A stretch of 64,000 bases of DNA from Microscilla marina ATCC 23134 (GTDB lineage: Bacteria; Bacteroidota; Bacteroidia; Cytophagales; Microscillaceae), in assembly GCF_000169175.1 (NCBI RefSeq), contig NZ_AAWS01000047.1, forward strand, positions 1 through 64,000. Reading direction: 5' to 3'. Position 1 is the stretch's first letter. Each line of letters starts with the position of its first letter. The notes under the pieces were generated by a model that saw nothing but the letters and a program-made list of their open reading frames with translations, did no database searches and was not told the DNA's origin. The translations under genes were made by a program, and so were the position numbers. Shown here piece after piece: positions 35,594 through 45,619 of the stretch.

Positions 35594-36532
35594 ATGAACA
35601 TTTGGCAGTTTATCAATACACAACTAGAGCAATACACCCCAGTAATGCTGCTGTATGTAGTAGAAAGCAAGGGAAGTAGCCCAGGCAGGCAAGGGTTTAG
35701 CATTGCGGTAACGCAAAAAGCCCTGCAAGGCTCTATAGGTGGGGGCATTATGGAGCACAAGCTTGTAGAGTGGGCGCGTGATTTGCTGCAAAAGCAGCCA
35801 TACGAGGTACAGCTCAAGCGGCAGGTACACCGCAAAAGCGAACAAAAAGACCAGTCGGGGATGATATGCTCAGGCGAACAAACAATTGCTTTTATCCCCT
35901 TGGTGTCTAAAGATTTGCCAGTGGTCCAACAAGTGCTCAATGCAGCCTCAGGGCTGTTGAAACTGTCGCCCCAGGGATTGGGGTTTCAGACGAAAGCCCC
36001 CGCCTTGCCACGTTATCAGTACTTTGAGGCTACTCACCAGGAGTGGAGCTTTGCAGAACAAATTGGGGTGCAAAACAATGTATACATAGTAGGAGGGGGG
36101 CATGTAGGGCTGGCGTTTTCTCAGGTAATGGCAAACCTCGATTTTCGTATTCATATTTACGACAATCGCCCCGGTTTGAATACAATGGAGGCAAATCATT
36201 ATGCTCATTACAAGCGGGTACTACCTTACGACCAATTGGGCGAAGCTATTCCAGCCGGAGCAAACCACTATGCAGTGGTCATGACCTTTGGCTACCGCAG
36301 CGATGATATAGCTATTCGGCAGTTGTTGGGCAAGCCCCTGAAGTACCTGGGGCTGATGGGTAGCCAGGCTAAGATAGACCAGTTGTTGGCAAATTTGAGA
36401 AAAGATGGTTTCCCCGAAGAGCAAATCAAAAAAGTACACACGCCTATAGGCATACCTATTCGCAGCAAAACCCCCGCAGAGATTGCCATTAGCATTGCTG
36501 CTGAAATTATTGCCGTAAAAAATACTGAGTAA
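35594..36532 (+). CDS. xdhC: XdhC family molybdenum-cofactor insertion protein
   Basis: A 312-residue protein. The N-terminal XdhC/CoxI domain (residues 10-90) reads VVESKGSSPGRQG and SIGGGIMEHKLVE. The C-terminal XdhC Rossmann domain begins near residue 158 (NNVYIVGGGHVGLAFSQVM) and includes VVMTFGYRSDDIAIRQLL and KYLGLMGSQAKIDQLL. Members bind and sulfurate Mo-cofactor and insert it into xanthine dehydrogenase. The place directly after xdhAB confirms the role. It is separated by 140 bp from the membrane gene, with its own -7-like box, and is followed by a strong terminator. Confidence 0.95.
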   Translation: MNIWQFINTQLEQYTPVMLLYVVESKGSSPGRQGFSIAVTQKALQGSIGGGIMEHKLVEWARDLLQKQPYEVQLKRQVHRKSEQKDQSGMICSGEQTIAFIPLVSKDLPVVQQVLNAASGLLKLSPQGLGFQTKAPALPRYQYFEATHQEWSFAEQIGVQNNVYIVGGGHVGLAFSQVMANLDFRIHIYDNRPGLNTMEANHYAHYKRVLPYDQLGEAIPAGANHYAVVMTFGYRSDDIAIRQLLGKPLKYLGLMGSQAKIDQLLANLRKDGFPEEQIKKVHTPIGIPIRSKTPAEIAISIAAEIIAVKNTE

Positions 36533-36577
36533 GGGAAGGGTACTGGACCGAAAGGAACAAAAAGGGATGGCTAAGAA

Positions 36578-36617
36578 ACAAAAAATGGAAGCAAGGTGAG
36601 TTGCTTCCATTTTTTGT
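36578..36617. terminator. Bidirectional terminator, xdhC / FN3 gene
   Basis: A perfect 17-bp stem (36578-36594 with 36601-36617), loop GGTGAG, flanked by A6 and T6. It serves xdhC on the plus strand and the FN3 lipoprotein on the minus strand. Confidence 0.93.
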
Positions 36618-36641
36618 TAATATTGATAGGGTCAATGTTCA

Positions 36642-38834
36642 TTAGAAACCACAACCCTGCATAGTATAAGTTGCCGAGAAATACCCTTGTTGGTTTTCTG
36701 CTACATCTTTGCTATTGAGGCTAAATATAAATACTTCGGTACTACTATAGATGGATTCGCTTTGGATATTATGAATCGGTAAAAAACCTCTAAATTCATT
36801 GTCTTCCGGCCATGATGCTTCATTGGTCCATTGGTCACGATTGGTACCTATAAAAAAGCATAAGTCAGGGTTAAACAAAGCCAACGGGCTTAAGCCACCT
36901 ATATAATTGTATGTTCTAAATGAACTCCCAAACCTGTTTACGGTAATTACATTACCTTCGGCATCCCTTATATAAGTAAAATTAGCTTCTACCGAAGTTT
37001 TTGTCGGGTTGCCATAGATAATCCATGAGTTACGTTGTCCTTGTGCATCATACCCAAATTCCCATAATTCCATAAATGTCCCAGCGCTATTTTGTTGCTC
37101 TATAGATTGAAGCAGCCCACCACTGTATGTATAAATATGCTGTGTAAGCAGGCTACCATTATAATGCTGGTTTACGCTTTTGATGGTGCCGTCTGCGTTA
37201 TAATCAACCCGAAACCTGACATCAGCGCTTCTGTTATGGTAGTGAATCTCTGACAAGCGGTTTTGTGCATCATAACTAAAAGTTTGACTTCGGTTGCTGG
37301 TAGAACTACCCGTAAAGTAGTCTATCTTGGCAAGCTTACAAGTATTGCCAATGCACGGGCTTACTTCTACCACATTGGAGTAAGCCGATTCTTTGCCAAA
37401 ACGTTGAGCGCGTAAGCGGTAATAGTAGGTCGTTTTAAAATCTAAACCTCCTATTGTATGCGAGGTGCCAGTCACCTCTTTGTTTTGATATCCTGCTACA
37501 AAATTAGTAAAAGAAGCATCAGTGGCTACGTCTAATAAGTATACCGTAATATCGGCCTGTGCTGCCCAGTTGGCGGTAAACTCAAATGCCTTTTGGCTGC
37601 TGGCGGCATTGGCTACAGGGGCGGGCAATAAACCAGTGTTGGCTGTAATCACATTTGAGTTGTCAGACACTGCGTTGAGCCCTTGTGCCCTTACCCGGTA
37701 ATAATATGTAGTACTGGCGTTGAGCGAAGTTACGTCTATATAATTGTCGATCACCGCCAGGTTGTTGTACGCTGGCAATATTTGGCTAAATCCTGGATCA
37801 AGTGCCACATCCAACAAGTACGACGAAGCATTGGTCACTGTTTGCCAGTTGGCTCTAAACCCTCCGCTTTCTATATTGTTGGCAGCAGTGGCCACCGGAG
37901 CAGCCAGGTTGCTGGTATTTACTGTAATTACCTTTGAGTAATTAGACCTGGTTTCGCTGTTAAGCGCCCTTACCCGGTAATAGTATGTTTGGTTGGCGTC
38001 AAGGTTAATGATCACTAAGCGATTGGCGGTCAAGTTCAAGTTGTTGTATTTGGGCAAGATGCTTTCAAACAATGGGTCAGTGGCTACATCTAATTGATAA
38101 GAATCAGCTTCAGGCATTGCCTTCCAATTGGCTACAAAACTTGTATATTCTATCTCGGAGGCAGGCAAAGATTCGGGACTGGGCAAAGTAGTAGTAAACA
38201 CTGATGTAGTATTAGAATAATCAGACAATGAATTAGATTGTTTCACCCTTACTCTATAAAAATATTGCTTGTTTACAGTGACATTGCTTATCAGTAAATG
38301 AGTATCAGCTGCTACTTCGTGCCCTTGGTAGCCATCAATAAATTTTGTAAAAGCTTCGTCAAGTGCTACATCCAGCAAATAAGCGGTTACAATGGGCATT
38401 TTTTTCCAGTGTACCCTAAAGCCAGTGGCCGAAACCTCAGTAGCAGGGTATACTGTGGGGTGGTCTAATGCCTCGGTAGTGACGGCTATTGCATTGGAGT
38501 TTTGAGAGATTTGACTGGATATGTTGGCCCTTACCCGGTAATAATAAGTAGTGTTGGCTTCTAAATTATCAATGGTGAGTCCTGCTTCTACAATTTTTTT
38601 TGCCTGATAGCCGTCTACAAACTGACTGAAATCTTCGTCAAGTGCCAGGTCTATTTCGTAACTGCCTGCACCAGTAACTTTGTTCCATTGTGCTGTAAAC
38701 CCAATCACCCCTATATTTTCTGCTTCGGCAGCTATAGGTACGGGGAGAATAAACTCTTTTTCGAATAAAGAACAACTATAGAGTAAGCTACTTGTGATAA
38801 ATAATAATAAACTAAGTTTAGCGATTTTAAACAT
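36642..38834 (-). CDS. FN3-repeat lipoprotein with RHS-like C-terminus
   Basis: A 730-residue lipoprotein. The signal peptide ends LLYSC (Cys 21). Five FN3 domains of about 93 residues follow (roughly 30-490), each ending in a YYYRVRA/YFYRVRV strand. After a CIGNTCK linker comes a region with YD/RHS-type strands (FSYDAQNRLSEIHYHN, VDYNADGTIKSVNQHYNG, FGYDAQGQRNSW) and a C-terminal part ending TYTMQGCGF. It is the intact paralogue of the IS-split gene at 1-2677; both lie on the same strand. It is probably anchored in the outer membrane and exposed. Function is likely adhesion or carbohydrate/protein binding, unproven. Confidence 0.85.
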   Translation of the reverse strand: MFKIAKLSLLLFITSSLLYSCSLFEKEFILPVPIAAEAENIGVIGFTAQWNKVTGAGSYEIDLALDEDFSQFVDGYQAKKIVEAGLTIDNLEANTTYYYRVRANISSQISQNSNAIAVTTEALDHPTVYPATEVSATGFRVHWKKMPIVTAYLLDVALDEAFTKFIDGYQGHEVAADTHLLISNVTVNKQYFYRVRVKQSNSLSDYSNTTSVFTTTLPSPESLPASEIEYTSFVANWKAMPEADSYQLDVATDPLFESILPKYNNLNLTANRLVIINLDANQTYYYRVRALNSETRSNYSKVITVNTSNLAAPVATAANNIESGGFRANWQTVTNASSYLLDVALDPGFSQILPAYNNLAVIDNYIDVTSLNASTTYYYRVRAQGLNAVSDNSNVITANTGLLPAPVANAASSQKAFEFTANWAAQADITVYLLDVATDASFTNFVAGYQNKEVTGTSHTIGGLDFKTTYYYRLRAQRFGKESAYSNVVEVSPCIGNTCKLAKIDYFTGSSTSNRSQTFSYDAQNRLSEIHYHNRSADVRFRVDYNADGTIKSVNQHYNGSLLTQHIYTYSGGLLQSIEQQNSAGTFMELWEFGYDAQGQRNSWIIYGNPTKTSVEANFTYIRDAEGNVITVNRFGSSFRTYNYIGGLSPLALFNPDLCFFIGTNRDQWTNEASWPEDNEFRGFLPIHNIQSESIYSSTEVFIFSLNSKDVAENQQGYFSATYTMQGCGF

Positions 38835-39515
38835 ATTTGACTTTGTAGTTTTTGTACACTGAATAGAAAGGAACTTTGTTAGGAATTGCCCTTGCTTTTG
38901 AATTGATGTATTATTGTATTTGAAACCTGATAAAATAGTTCGTTGAAGCTGGTTTGACTGAAGGCATGAAAGTGCTTATTTGTATAAAATACATACAAAT
39001 TTACACTCTTCATGGGTTTTTATCAGGATATGTGACCTTCTATTTACTACTTGAGAATTGGACAAAAAGACTTTTTCTTGTAATATATAAACCAAATTAT
39101 TACACAATGGCTGGCTGAAGTTCAATATAAACAAGGGGTTTATCCGAGTGGGTAAAACAATGATGGGCTTGCCACTGGTCGCGTAAGGCAAATATTAGAG
39201 TAAGTGTATACAGTTGATTATGAAGAGCTTATAGGGGTATAACGCCTTTGGTGATATTTAAATAAACCTTGAGCTATTTGTTGTCGGGCTCGCTCAAAAG
39301 CTGATTATGCCCTCTTCAGGCATGCTCGTAATATTTATACTAAAAAAAATGCAAGTCGTATACGTAAAAAAGCTGAATTAGGATGATTTTTAAACCACTT
39401 TCACGATTTTTTCATGAAAAAATACTAAAAGAGCCTAAAGTGAGGCTTTTTCAACCCTCGATACTTGGGCAGATGTAGGCAACCAGATAACGGCTTTCTG
39501 GGTTAAACATTCTGC
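38835..39515. other. Intergenic region, 680 bp
   Basis: No credible gene. The short minus frame at 38976-39191 lacks protein character. A bidirectional hairpin terminator is at 39428-39451. Confidence 0.45.
39428..39451 (-). terminator. Probable terminator after the SpoIIE-type gene
   Basis: Stem AAAGAGCCT / AGGCTTTTT (nine pairs, one wobble) with loop AAAGTG, with A/T runs on both sides. It lies 65 bp past the phosphatase stop. Confidence 0.55.
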
Positions 39516-41450
39516 TTAAAGGCTAATCCCCAGCACGGTAATATCGTCCCGTTGGGGTTCGGTACCCATGTGCTCATACATATCGCTTTGGAGTGCCTCT
39601 TGTTGCTCTAGCATTGTTTTTTCTTTGTGGCTATCTATTACCTTCACAAAACGTTTTTTAGTGTATTTTTTACGTGCCTGGTTGTGTTGGTCAAGCAAAC
39701 CATCGGTAGTAAAATAAAGATTGGTTCCTGGTTCAAGCAATAGTTCGTGGTCTTGAAAAGCATCTTTATGCAAAGGCTTGCGTCCTCCTATAGAGCGCCG
39801 GGTTCCTTTAATTTCGCGTAGTTCATTCTCCTGGACATAAAAAAGCGAGTTTTTGGCACCAGCAAAAGTAACCTTAAAAGAGTTTTGGGGAAGGTTTTGC
39901 TGTACTTGCTCTAGCAATACCGCCATATTTTCCAGGTTTTCGGGCAAATCTTTGTCAGCCTCTTCCGCTGCCTTTTCTATCATCAACAGGCTCAAGTCCA
40001 TGCCGTCGTTGTTTAGGTTTTGGTCTTGACGCAAGGCGAGGTGTATTTCTTTGTCGAGTTGTTCCAGTACTTGTGCTGGAGCAAAGGTTTTGTGTTGAAT
40101 AATGATTTCGTTGAGTAAAATAGTACCAATCATACTCATAAAACCACCTGGCACCCCGTGCCCAGTGCAATCTACTACCGCCAAAAACAACTTTTTCTTG
40201 CGTTTGCCTATCCAGTAAAAATCGCCCGAAACCACGTGCATAGGTGAGTAAATGACAAAGTTTTCGGGAAAATAGGCTTGTATTTCCTCTTCGGTGGGCA
40301 AAATAGCTCCCTGAATTTTGCGGGCGTAGTTAATGCTGTTCAACAACAAGTCGCGCTTACGCTTAATTTCTTCCGAACTTTTTTTGACCTTATCAATGCT
40401 GGAATGCATCTTTTTTAGCATCAAGTGAAAGTCTTTCGACAAACGCCCTATCTCGTCGTTGGTTTTTACCTTCTCAAAGGCTACCTCTTTCGAGAAATCA
40501 TTTTGAATAATGGTATGGATAGAGCGCGACAAACGATGAATGGGGCGGCTCAAAATGCGGGTAAGAAAGAACGCCAAAAACACCATCACTCCCACGCCCA
40601 GCATCATTACTGTAGACAGCAACCACTTATTTTGGCTTTTGAGCACCTTGGCACGGGCGCGAATGTGTTGGTTAAAATTCAATATCACCTGATCCAACGC
40701 TCCCGAAACCTCTATCAACCTTACTTTAATGCCTGTTTTGTCATTTAAACCAATGACCTGATCGGTTTTTACCAATTCTTCAAAAGTATGGGCGTAATTG
40801 TTGAGCGCCACCAATAACTCCTGGCGCTGGTTACGTTGTGCGATGTTTTGCTCAATATCTGCCTTGAGCAGTTGCACAGCAGTATCCATTTTTGTGGTAT
40901 AACGCAGGTCACGCCTAATGATAAAATCCTTTTCATGACGGCGTATCATCAATATTTTGGCAAGGTCGAGCGGTTGTTGGTGGGCTTCTATATAATGAAT
41001 GTGTTTGCGCATTTTGCCTACCAGTCCGTAGTCTTTAAACCCCCGATACTTGGTTTCCTTCACTATTTTTTCAAACAATACCTCATATTGATTAAACAAG
41101 CGAGTGAGCGAGTCAACCCTGCTTCCAGCGTATAAGCCTTGGGTGCGCTTGAGGGTGTCAAGGTTGTGGCGAATATGTTCAATGGTTTTGCGGTGACCAG
41201 CCAGGTAGGTGCTTTGTCCTGTTTTGTAGAACAGGGGGTTGATGGTTTCGTTTTCATAAAACCCTTTTTCCAACTTATTAGTCGCTTGCATGTCTCTATT
41301 TACCTCGGCAAGCTTATCCAGCAGGGCGTTTATTCGTGCTTCTTTTATATCAAACCATATATTTATTAAAGAAATAAACAGGATAATGACCAAAAAGAAA
41401 AAGAAAGAGGCAAGCATCTTGGCTCTTATAGTATTGAAGTGTGACAACAT
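39516..41450 (-). CDS. Membrane sensor with HAMP and SpoIIE-type phosphatase
   Basis: 644 residues. Helix 1 (about 12-32, LASFFFFLVIILFISLINIWF) and helix 2 (about 272-295, TVMMLGVGVMVFLAFFLTRIL) bracket a helical periplasmic sensor domain. HAMP follows (SRPIHRLSRSIHTIIQNDF...EIGRLSKDF), then a coiled stretch (SIDKVKKSSEEIKRKRDLLLNSINYARKIQGAILPTEEEI). The PP2C/SpoIIE domain (about 400-644) has metal-binding aspartates in VVSGDFYW and VVDCTGHGVPGGFMS, and ends TDGLLDQHN...QRDDITVLGISL. It should dephosphorylate a Ser/Thr-phosphorylated anti-sigma-antagonist-type protein in response to an envelope signal; no target gene is adjacent. Many Bacteroidota carry this RsbU-like layout. Confidence 0.92.
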   Translation of the reverse strand: MLSHFNTIRAKMLASFFFFLVIILFISLINIWFDIKEARINALLDKLAEVNRDMQATNKLEKGFYENETINPLFYKTGQSTYLAGHRKTIEHIRHNLDTLKRTQGLYAGSRVDSLTRLFNQYEVLFEKIVKETKYRGFKDYGLVGKMRKHIHYIEAHQQPLDLAKILMIRRHEKDFIIRRDLRYTTKMDTAVQLLKADIEQNIAQRNQRQELLVALNNYAHTFEELVKTDQVIGLNDKTGIKVRLIEVSGALDQVILNFNQHIRARAKVLKSQNKWLLSTVMMLGVGVMVFLAFFLTRILSRPIHRLSRSIHTIIQNDFSKEVAFEKVKTNDEIGRLSKDFHLMLKKMHSSIDKVKKSSEEIKRKRDLLLNSINYARKIQGAILPTEEEIQAYFPENFVIYSPMHVVSGDFYWIGKRKKKLFLAVVDCTGHGVPGGFMSMIGTILLNEIIIQHKTFAPAQVLEQLDKEIHLALRQDQNLNNDGMDLSLLMIEKAAEEADKDLPENLENMAVLLEQVQQNLPQNSFKVTFAGAKNSLFYVQENELREIKGTRRSIGGRKPLHKDAFQDHELLLEPGTNLYFTTDGLLDQHNQARKKYTKKRFVKVIDSHKEKTMLEQQEALQSDMYEHMGTEPQRDDITVLGISL

Positions 41451-41750
41451 TGGTCAATTAATTTATATACTTTATGTATCAGTTTTTCGTTCTTCTGTGC
41501 CACAAAAATACAACCTTATTTTGGCTAAATCTGCACAATCTCCCATTCTTCATATTATCTTAATACTATACATGGTCAAAACGCTATGTCCCCTTGCCAA
41601 AGTACTATTTAAAACCGAGTGTTTTTGCTCTCTTTCTGTGGGTGATTTATTAAATTAACAAGGCTAAAAAAACGTATCGCCTAAATTCTACAGCGGTTTA
41701 TCAAACACAATAAACTTGTGATGAGGCGGTGTTGAGTTTTCTCAAGCTAG

Positions 41751-42155
41751 ATGGAAACAAAACACCCCGTTCATTCATTTTTCAAAGCTTCTGAAATCTG
41801 GAATAAATCAAAAGCTATGGATTTAGAGGGAGACAAGGAAATAGAATACAATACCATCAACTTGCCCATAATGGATGTCAAAGTATTGAATCAAAATAAC
41901 GTAAGACTAATGAGCAATCTAAAAAAAAGAGGAGCTTCGCTTTTGGCTACTCTTGATAAGGGTACCCGTTTCAGGATTTTAAATCATAGTAACTTTTTCA
42001 AAAGAAAATACAGTAGAAATCCAAATGTTAATCCAAATCAAATGCGCGTTGAAATAGTAGATGGGGAACACACAGGTAAAAGTAGATTTATTAATGCAAC
42101 CACATTATTACTAGATGAGCGTACTGCTTGGCGCAATCAACAAAAGAAAAAATGA
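41751..42155 (+). CDS. Hypothetical protein, possible SH3-like domain
   Basis: 134 residues, no signal peptide, basic C-terminus ending KKK. The middle and end (VKVLNQNNVRLMSNLKKRGASLLATLDKGTRFRILNHS... MRVEIVDGEHTGKSRFINATTLLLDE) look like a small beta barrel of the SH3-like type, as in 'GTxVxVL...DGxxTGKxGWI' proteins. Family not recognised. It overlaps the next gene by 4 bp (ATGA) and so forms a unit with it. The pair is visibly more AT-rich than the genes around it, which suggests acquisition. Confidence 0.6.
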   Translation: METKHPVHSFFKASEIWNKSKAMDLEGDKEIEYNTINLPIMDVKVLNQNNVRLMSNLKKRGASLLATLDKGTRFRILNHSNFFKRKYSRNPNVNPNQMRVEIVDGEHTGKSRFINATTLLLDERTAWRNQQKKK

Positions 42156-43387
42156 TGCAACGACAATTAATTTTATTTTTAGTTCTTGTAAACCTTGGGG
42201 CTTTCTCTACTATAGCTACTGCTCAATACAATAGTAAAAAAATAGCAGGCTATATAAAAGAATATAAAGATCATGGCTTTGTTTTTTCTCCTGATAGTAT
42301 TTGGAATGGATATTCTATAAATCGTGATTTATTAAAAATTATTGTACATCCTAAAATTAGCGATCAGGCTAAATTGTACATTGACTTAAAAATCTCAAAC
42401 AAACTGCATGGCACATCATACCTTACAAAAAAAATGAAGGAGATACTCTCTGAACTCTATGCTAAAGCATTACATAGAGCTTGTCAAGAGCCTTGGGTTA
42501 TGATTAACAACTATGAATTTGGGTCTTGGGGATATATTAATGAGCGCTTTCTATGGCCTGGCCCAGGAGCGCGAATTGGGCAACTTGGTAAAACAATGAT
42601 AAAAGCATTATATCCTTTGTTAGACAATGATTGCCTGATTCAATTGAACTCTTCTTATACCCGCAGAAATTTAAAGGTACGAGTCAAAGACTATGCAGCA
42701 TATTATATAAGCCATCTACAAGGAAATCCACTTCTTTTAGGAAAGTACAAATCTTTTGCAAAGAGGGATTTATTAATTCTTCAACTAAAAAAAACACTGC
42801 CAAAAATACTTCTAAAGTCAAAAGAAGAGCTATTGGCTGACTTTATTATTAAAAAAAAACATGAGAATGATTTGTCAAAGTCAATAAAGGATAGCTTGTG
42901 GAAAAAACATAATAAAACTCTATTAACAATTATTACTCACCCAGAAATTGATGATCAAATAAAACTTTATGTAGACTTAATCATCGAAAATCGTCAACTT
43001 AAGCTTACTGCCTTTGACAAACAAGCGAAACGAGAACTTGCTCGCTTATATGCCAAAGCATTGAAAATGACAGGTTATTATCCTCAATGGTTTTACAGTT
43101 CTGGCAATTCTTGGGCATTCATTGCCAGTGGTCATGTTGGACTTGGTCCTGGCGCACGAGTGATGCAACTAGGAAAAATCATCATCCCAGAACTCACTGG
43201 TTTGTTAGATGATAATTGTATTATTTATTCTCGTCGAGATGCTTACTATTTCAGGTTTAGAGTAAAAGATTATGCTGCATTCCTTATCGCTCGGATCAAA
43301 AAAATCCCATTGTTTTTAAATAAGTATAAATCTCCAAAAAAACGAGATGAATTGATAAAAAAACTGAAGGATCAATTAAGTAGGTAA
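42152..43387 (+). CDS. Secreted protein with an internally duplicated domain
   Basis: About 411 residues. Signal peptide MMQRQLILFLVLVNLGAFSTIATA-Q. The mature protein is two copies of a ~170-residue domain. Shared blocks are the HPxIxDQxKLYxDL segment, LYAKAL, the signature GPGARxxQLGK, LLDxxCxI, RVKDYAAxxI and KYKSxxKRDxLI. I recognise no family. The copies have diverged to well under half identity, so the duplication is old. The start overlaps the stop of the upstream gene (ATGA), and ATG 42155 is an equally possible start. The AT-rich composition and the pairing of an unsignalled small protein with a secreted partner recall effector/immunity or toxin modules, but no catalytic motif supports that. 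Confidence 0.7.
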   Translation: MMQRQLILFLVLVNLGAFSTIATAQYNSKKIAGYIKEYKDHGFVFSPDSIWNGYSINRDLLKIIVHPKISDQAKLYIDLKISNKLHGTSYLTKKMKEILSELYAKALHRACQEPWVMINNYEFGSWGYINERFLWPGPGARIGQLGKTMIKALYPLLDNDCLIQLNSSYTRRNLKVRVKDYAAYYISHLQGNPLLLGKYKSFAKRDLLILQLKKTLPKILLKSKEELLADFIIKKKHENDLSKSIKDSLWKKHNKTLLTIITHPEIDDQIKLYVDLIIENRQLKLTAFDKQAKRELARLYAKALKMTGYYPQWFYSSGNSWAFIASGHVGLGPGARVMQLGKIIIPELTGLLDDNCIIYSRRDAYYFRFRVKDYAAFLIARIKKIPLFLNKYKSPKKRDELIKKLKDQLSR

Positions 43388-43758
43388 CTTCTCTAGACTA
43401 AAATTGATGAATACTGGAAAGTTCACTTTCTCTTAAAAAAAACTGTACTGGGCATCTTTGTGTTTAATTTTTCTTTCAGATAGTAACTTTCACGTGAGAG
43501 TATCTATTGTTTACAATTTGCCTCCCGAAGTACAACGCCTAGTAGACAAAGGGCTGTTAATAATAGTAAGGTGACCAACTAAAAACACCCCGCTCAAAAT
43601 AAAATTGAACGGGGTATTTTGCTATCGGCTAAAGCGCGCCAATGCTGTTTCTTAAGTAAGTATGTAACTTATAAACCCCACTAAAAATCAACGTGCTATA
43701 AAACTGGTAACAGGCTTTAAAGGCTAACAGTTGTAGAAGCTACTGACTCCCGACTAAC
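43388..43758. other. Intergenic region, 371 bp
   Basis: Holds a terminator at 43587-43620. A short plus frame (about 43497-43574) reads like the end of a protein but has no upstream gene. Nothing else seen. Confidence 0.4.
43587..43620. terminator. Bidirectional terminator
   Basis: Stem ACCCCGCTCAA (43587-43597) / TTGAACGGGGT (43605-43615), 11 pairs with one mismatch or wobble, flanked by A5 and followed by ATTTT. It could end the AT-rich pair (+) and lutB (-). Confidence 0.75.
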
Positions 43759-45180
43759 CTACTTCTTCTTCGTTTGCTTCGCCTCTTTTTTAGTGGCTTT
43801 TGCCAAATCTTTTTGTCGTTCTTTCCAGAGTTGGTTAAATGACTTAGGGGCTACTTCTATGTCTTCGCGACGCTTGCCCCAGGTCTTTTTGAAAAAGCGC
43901 CTAAAAAAGGCATTTTTCATGTGAGCACTGCCCAGGTTCATCCGACTGCGTTTTTTCATTCCTATCTTCCAAAGCCTAAAGCTAATACGCTCGCTGCGGG
44001 GCGCTAGTTTTTGCTTGGTACTTTCGTGCCTATTGAGTAACAACTGTTTGGGAATGTCTATTTTTACCGGGCACACTGAAGCACAAGCCCCGCACAACGA
44101 ACTGGCATAACTCAAATGTTTGAATTTTTCCATTCCGGCAAGGTTAGGCGTGATGATTGACCCAATAGGGCCACTGTAAGTAGTATTATAGGTGTGCCCT
44201 CCAATGTTTTTGTATACCGGGCAAGCGTTCAGGCAAGCCCCACAGCGGATACAATTTAAGCCCTGGCGTTTCTCGGCGTCAGCCAGCAGTTTGGTTCGTC
44301 CATTGTCCAGCAATACCACATACATTTCGTCCGGGCCGTCGGTTTCATCTTCTTGACGAGGTCCGCTCACAATGCTATTATACACCGTCAGGCGTTGCCC
44401 AGTACCACTCGTAGAGAGCAACGACCAAAACAAGTCGAGGTCTTGCATAGTAGGTATCACTTTCTCTATGCCCACAATGGCTATGTGCACCTTAGGAAAA
44501 GTAACCGATAAACGAGCGTTGCCTTCGTTTTCGGTAATGGCTACTCCACCCACATCAGCCACCAGGAAATTGCCCCCAGTAATACCAATCTCTGCCTCGG
44601 TGTACTTTTCGCGCAACAGTCGTCGGGCTGTGAGGGTAAGTTCTACCGCGTCATCGGTTTTGGGGGTGTGCAGTTTGGCGTGAAATATATCAGAAATATC
44701 TTCTTTGGACAGGTGCATGGCAGGCGTTACAATATGATAAGGTTTTTGCCCGGCAAGTTGTACAATGTATTCGCCCAGATCAGTTTCTACTACTTCTACA
44801 TGGTTTTTTTCCAAAAACTCATTCAAATGAATTTCTTCGGTAGTCATCGACTTAGACTTTACCACCATTTTGGCCTCGTTTGCCTTAAAAATCTTGTCGA
44901 TTTCCTGCAGGGCTTGTTGGTGGTTTTCTGCCCAAATTACCTTTCCTCCTTTGGCAGTAAAGTTTTTTTCAAACTCAAGCAAGTGAGTATCCAGACTGTC
45001 TATGGTCTGGGTTTTTATGTAAGCAGCCCGGCTGCGTGCCAGGTCGTGATCGTCGTATTGAGTCAACCCTTTGTCTACCGAGGTATGGTAGCGACCCATA
45101 TTAAAACTAATCGTGTTTCTATGTCGTATATCGAAAGCCTTTTTTTCGGCTGCGTCTTTAAAATCTTGTTCCAGACTCAT
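43759..45180 (-). CDS. lutB: LutB-type LUD/4Fe-4S protein
   Basis: 473 residues from the ATG at 45180 (MSLEQDFKDAA); an upstream in-frame ATG at 45207 is less likely. The LUD domain (residues about 60-300) contains KSMTTEEIHLNEFLE and GGNFLVADVGGVAITENEGN. The ferredoxin part has CIRCGACLNACPVY and SLCGACASVCPVKIDIP, eight-iron style. In the LutABC system this protein helps oxidise L-lactate to pyruvate through FeS electron transfer. lutA and lutC are not in this window, so they may lie elsewhere or the protein may serve another dehydrogenase. The C-terminus is basic (KKEAKQTKKK). Confidence 0.9.
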   Translation of the reverse strand: MSLEQDFKDAAEKKAFDIRHRNTISFNMGRYHTSVDKGLTQYDDHDLARSRAAYIKTQTIDSLDTHLLEFEKNFTAKGGKVIWAENHQQALQEIDKIFKANEAKMVVKSKSMTTEEIHLNEFLEKNHVEVVETDLGEYIVQLAGQKPYHIVTPAMHLSKEDISDIFHAKLHTPKTDDAVELTLTARRLLREKYTEAEIGITGGNFLVADVGGVAITENEGNARLSVTFPKVHIAIVGIEKVIPTMQDLDLFWSLLSTSGTGQRLTVYNSIVSGPRQEDETDGPDEMYVVLLDNGRTKLLADAEKRQGLNCIRCGACLNACPVYKNIGGHTYNTTYSGPIGSIITPNLAGMEKFKHLSYASSLCGACASVCPVKIDIPKQLLLNRHESTKQKLAPRSERISFRLWKIGMKKRSRMNLGSAHMKNAFFRRFFKKTWGKRREDIEVAPKSFNQLWKERQKDLAKATKKEAKQTKKK

Positions 45181-45619
45181 AATTTTAGTGGCAATGTATG
45201 AATACAATAGTCCACGGCTCTCCGTCGATGGTCGATAGCCGTTTTGCGAGTATAAGCACCTGTAAGTACATTGAAAAATAGTAAGTTATATACTTCAGGG
45301 TAGTACTATTCATTTTTTAGCTTGTTTGCCCAAAAGCCCCAAACCCCTCTTTCATGAGGTAAGAATGCATATTGTTTGGCTCATTTGACCTAATAGACAT
45401 AAAAAGCGTTGGAGTATTGTGAATAACAAACTTACTACTAAAAAGTTATAAATGCCAATGGTAGGGAGCTCTGTGAAGCTAAAAGCTAATTATGAGTTAA
45501 ACAATTACGAACCGACCGAAGGGAGCTCTGCGTAAGCTAATTACGAGTTTTTCAATTACGAATGGGCGCGAAGCGCAGTCAAAACTATGGGTTGCCAACT
45601 TCTAACTAATTCGCAAATA

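Noticed and set aside
38976-39191. 71-aa minus frame
   Set aside because: AT-rich intergenic DNA with no coding features.
43497-43574. Short frame (G)RVSIVYNLPPEVQRLVDKGLL, resembling a ParB-type helix
   Set aside because: Only about 26 codons, GTG start, no remaining gene around it; likely chance or a tiny remnant.
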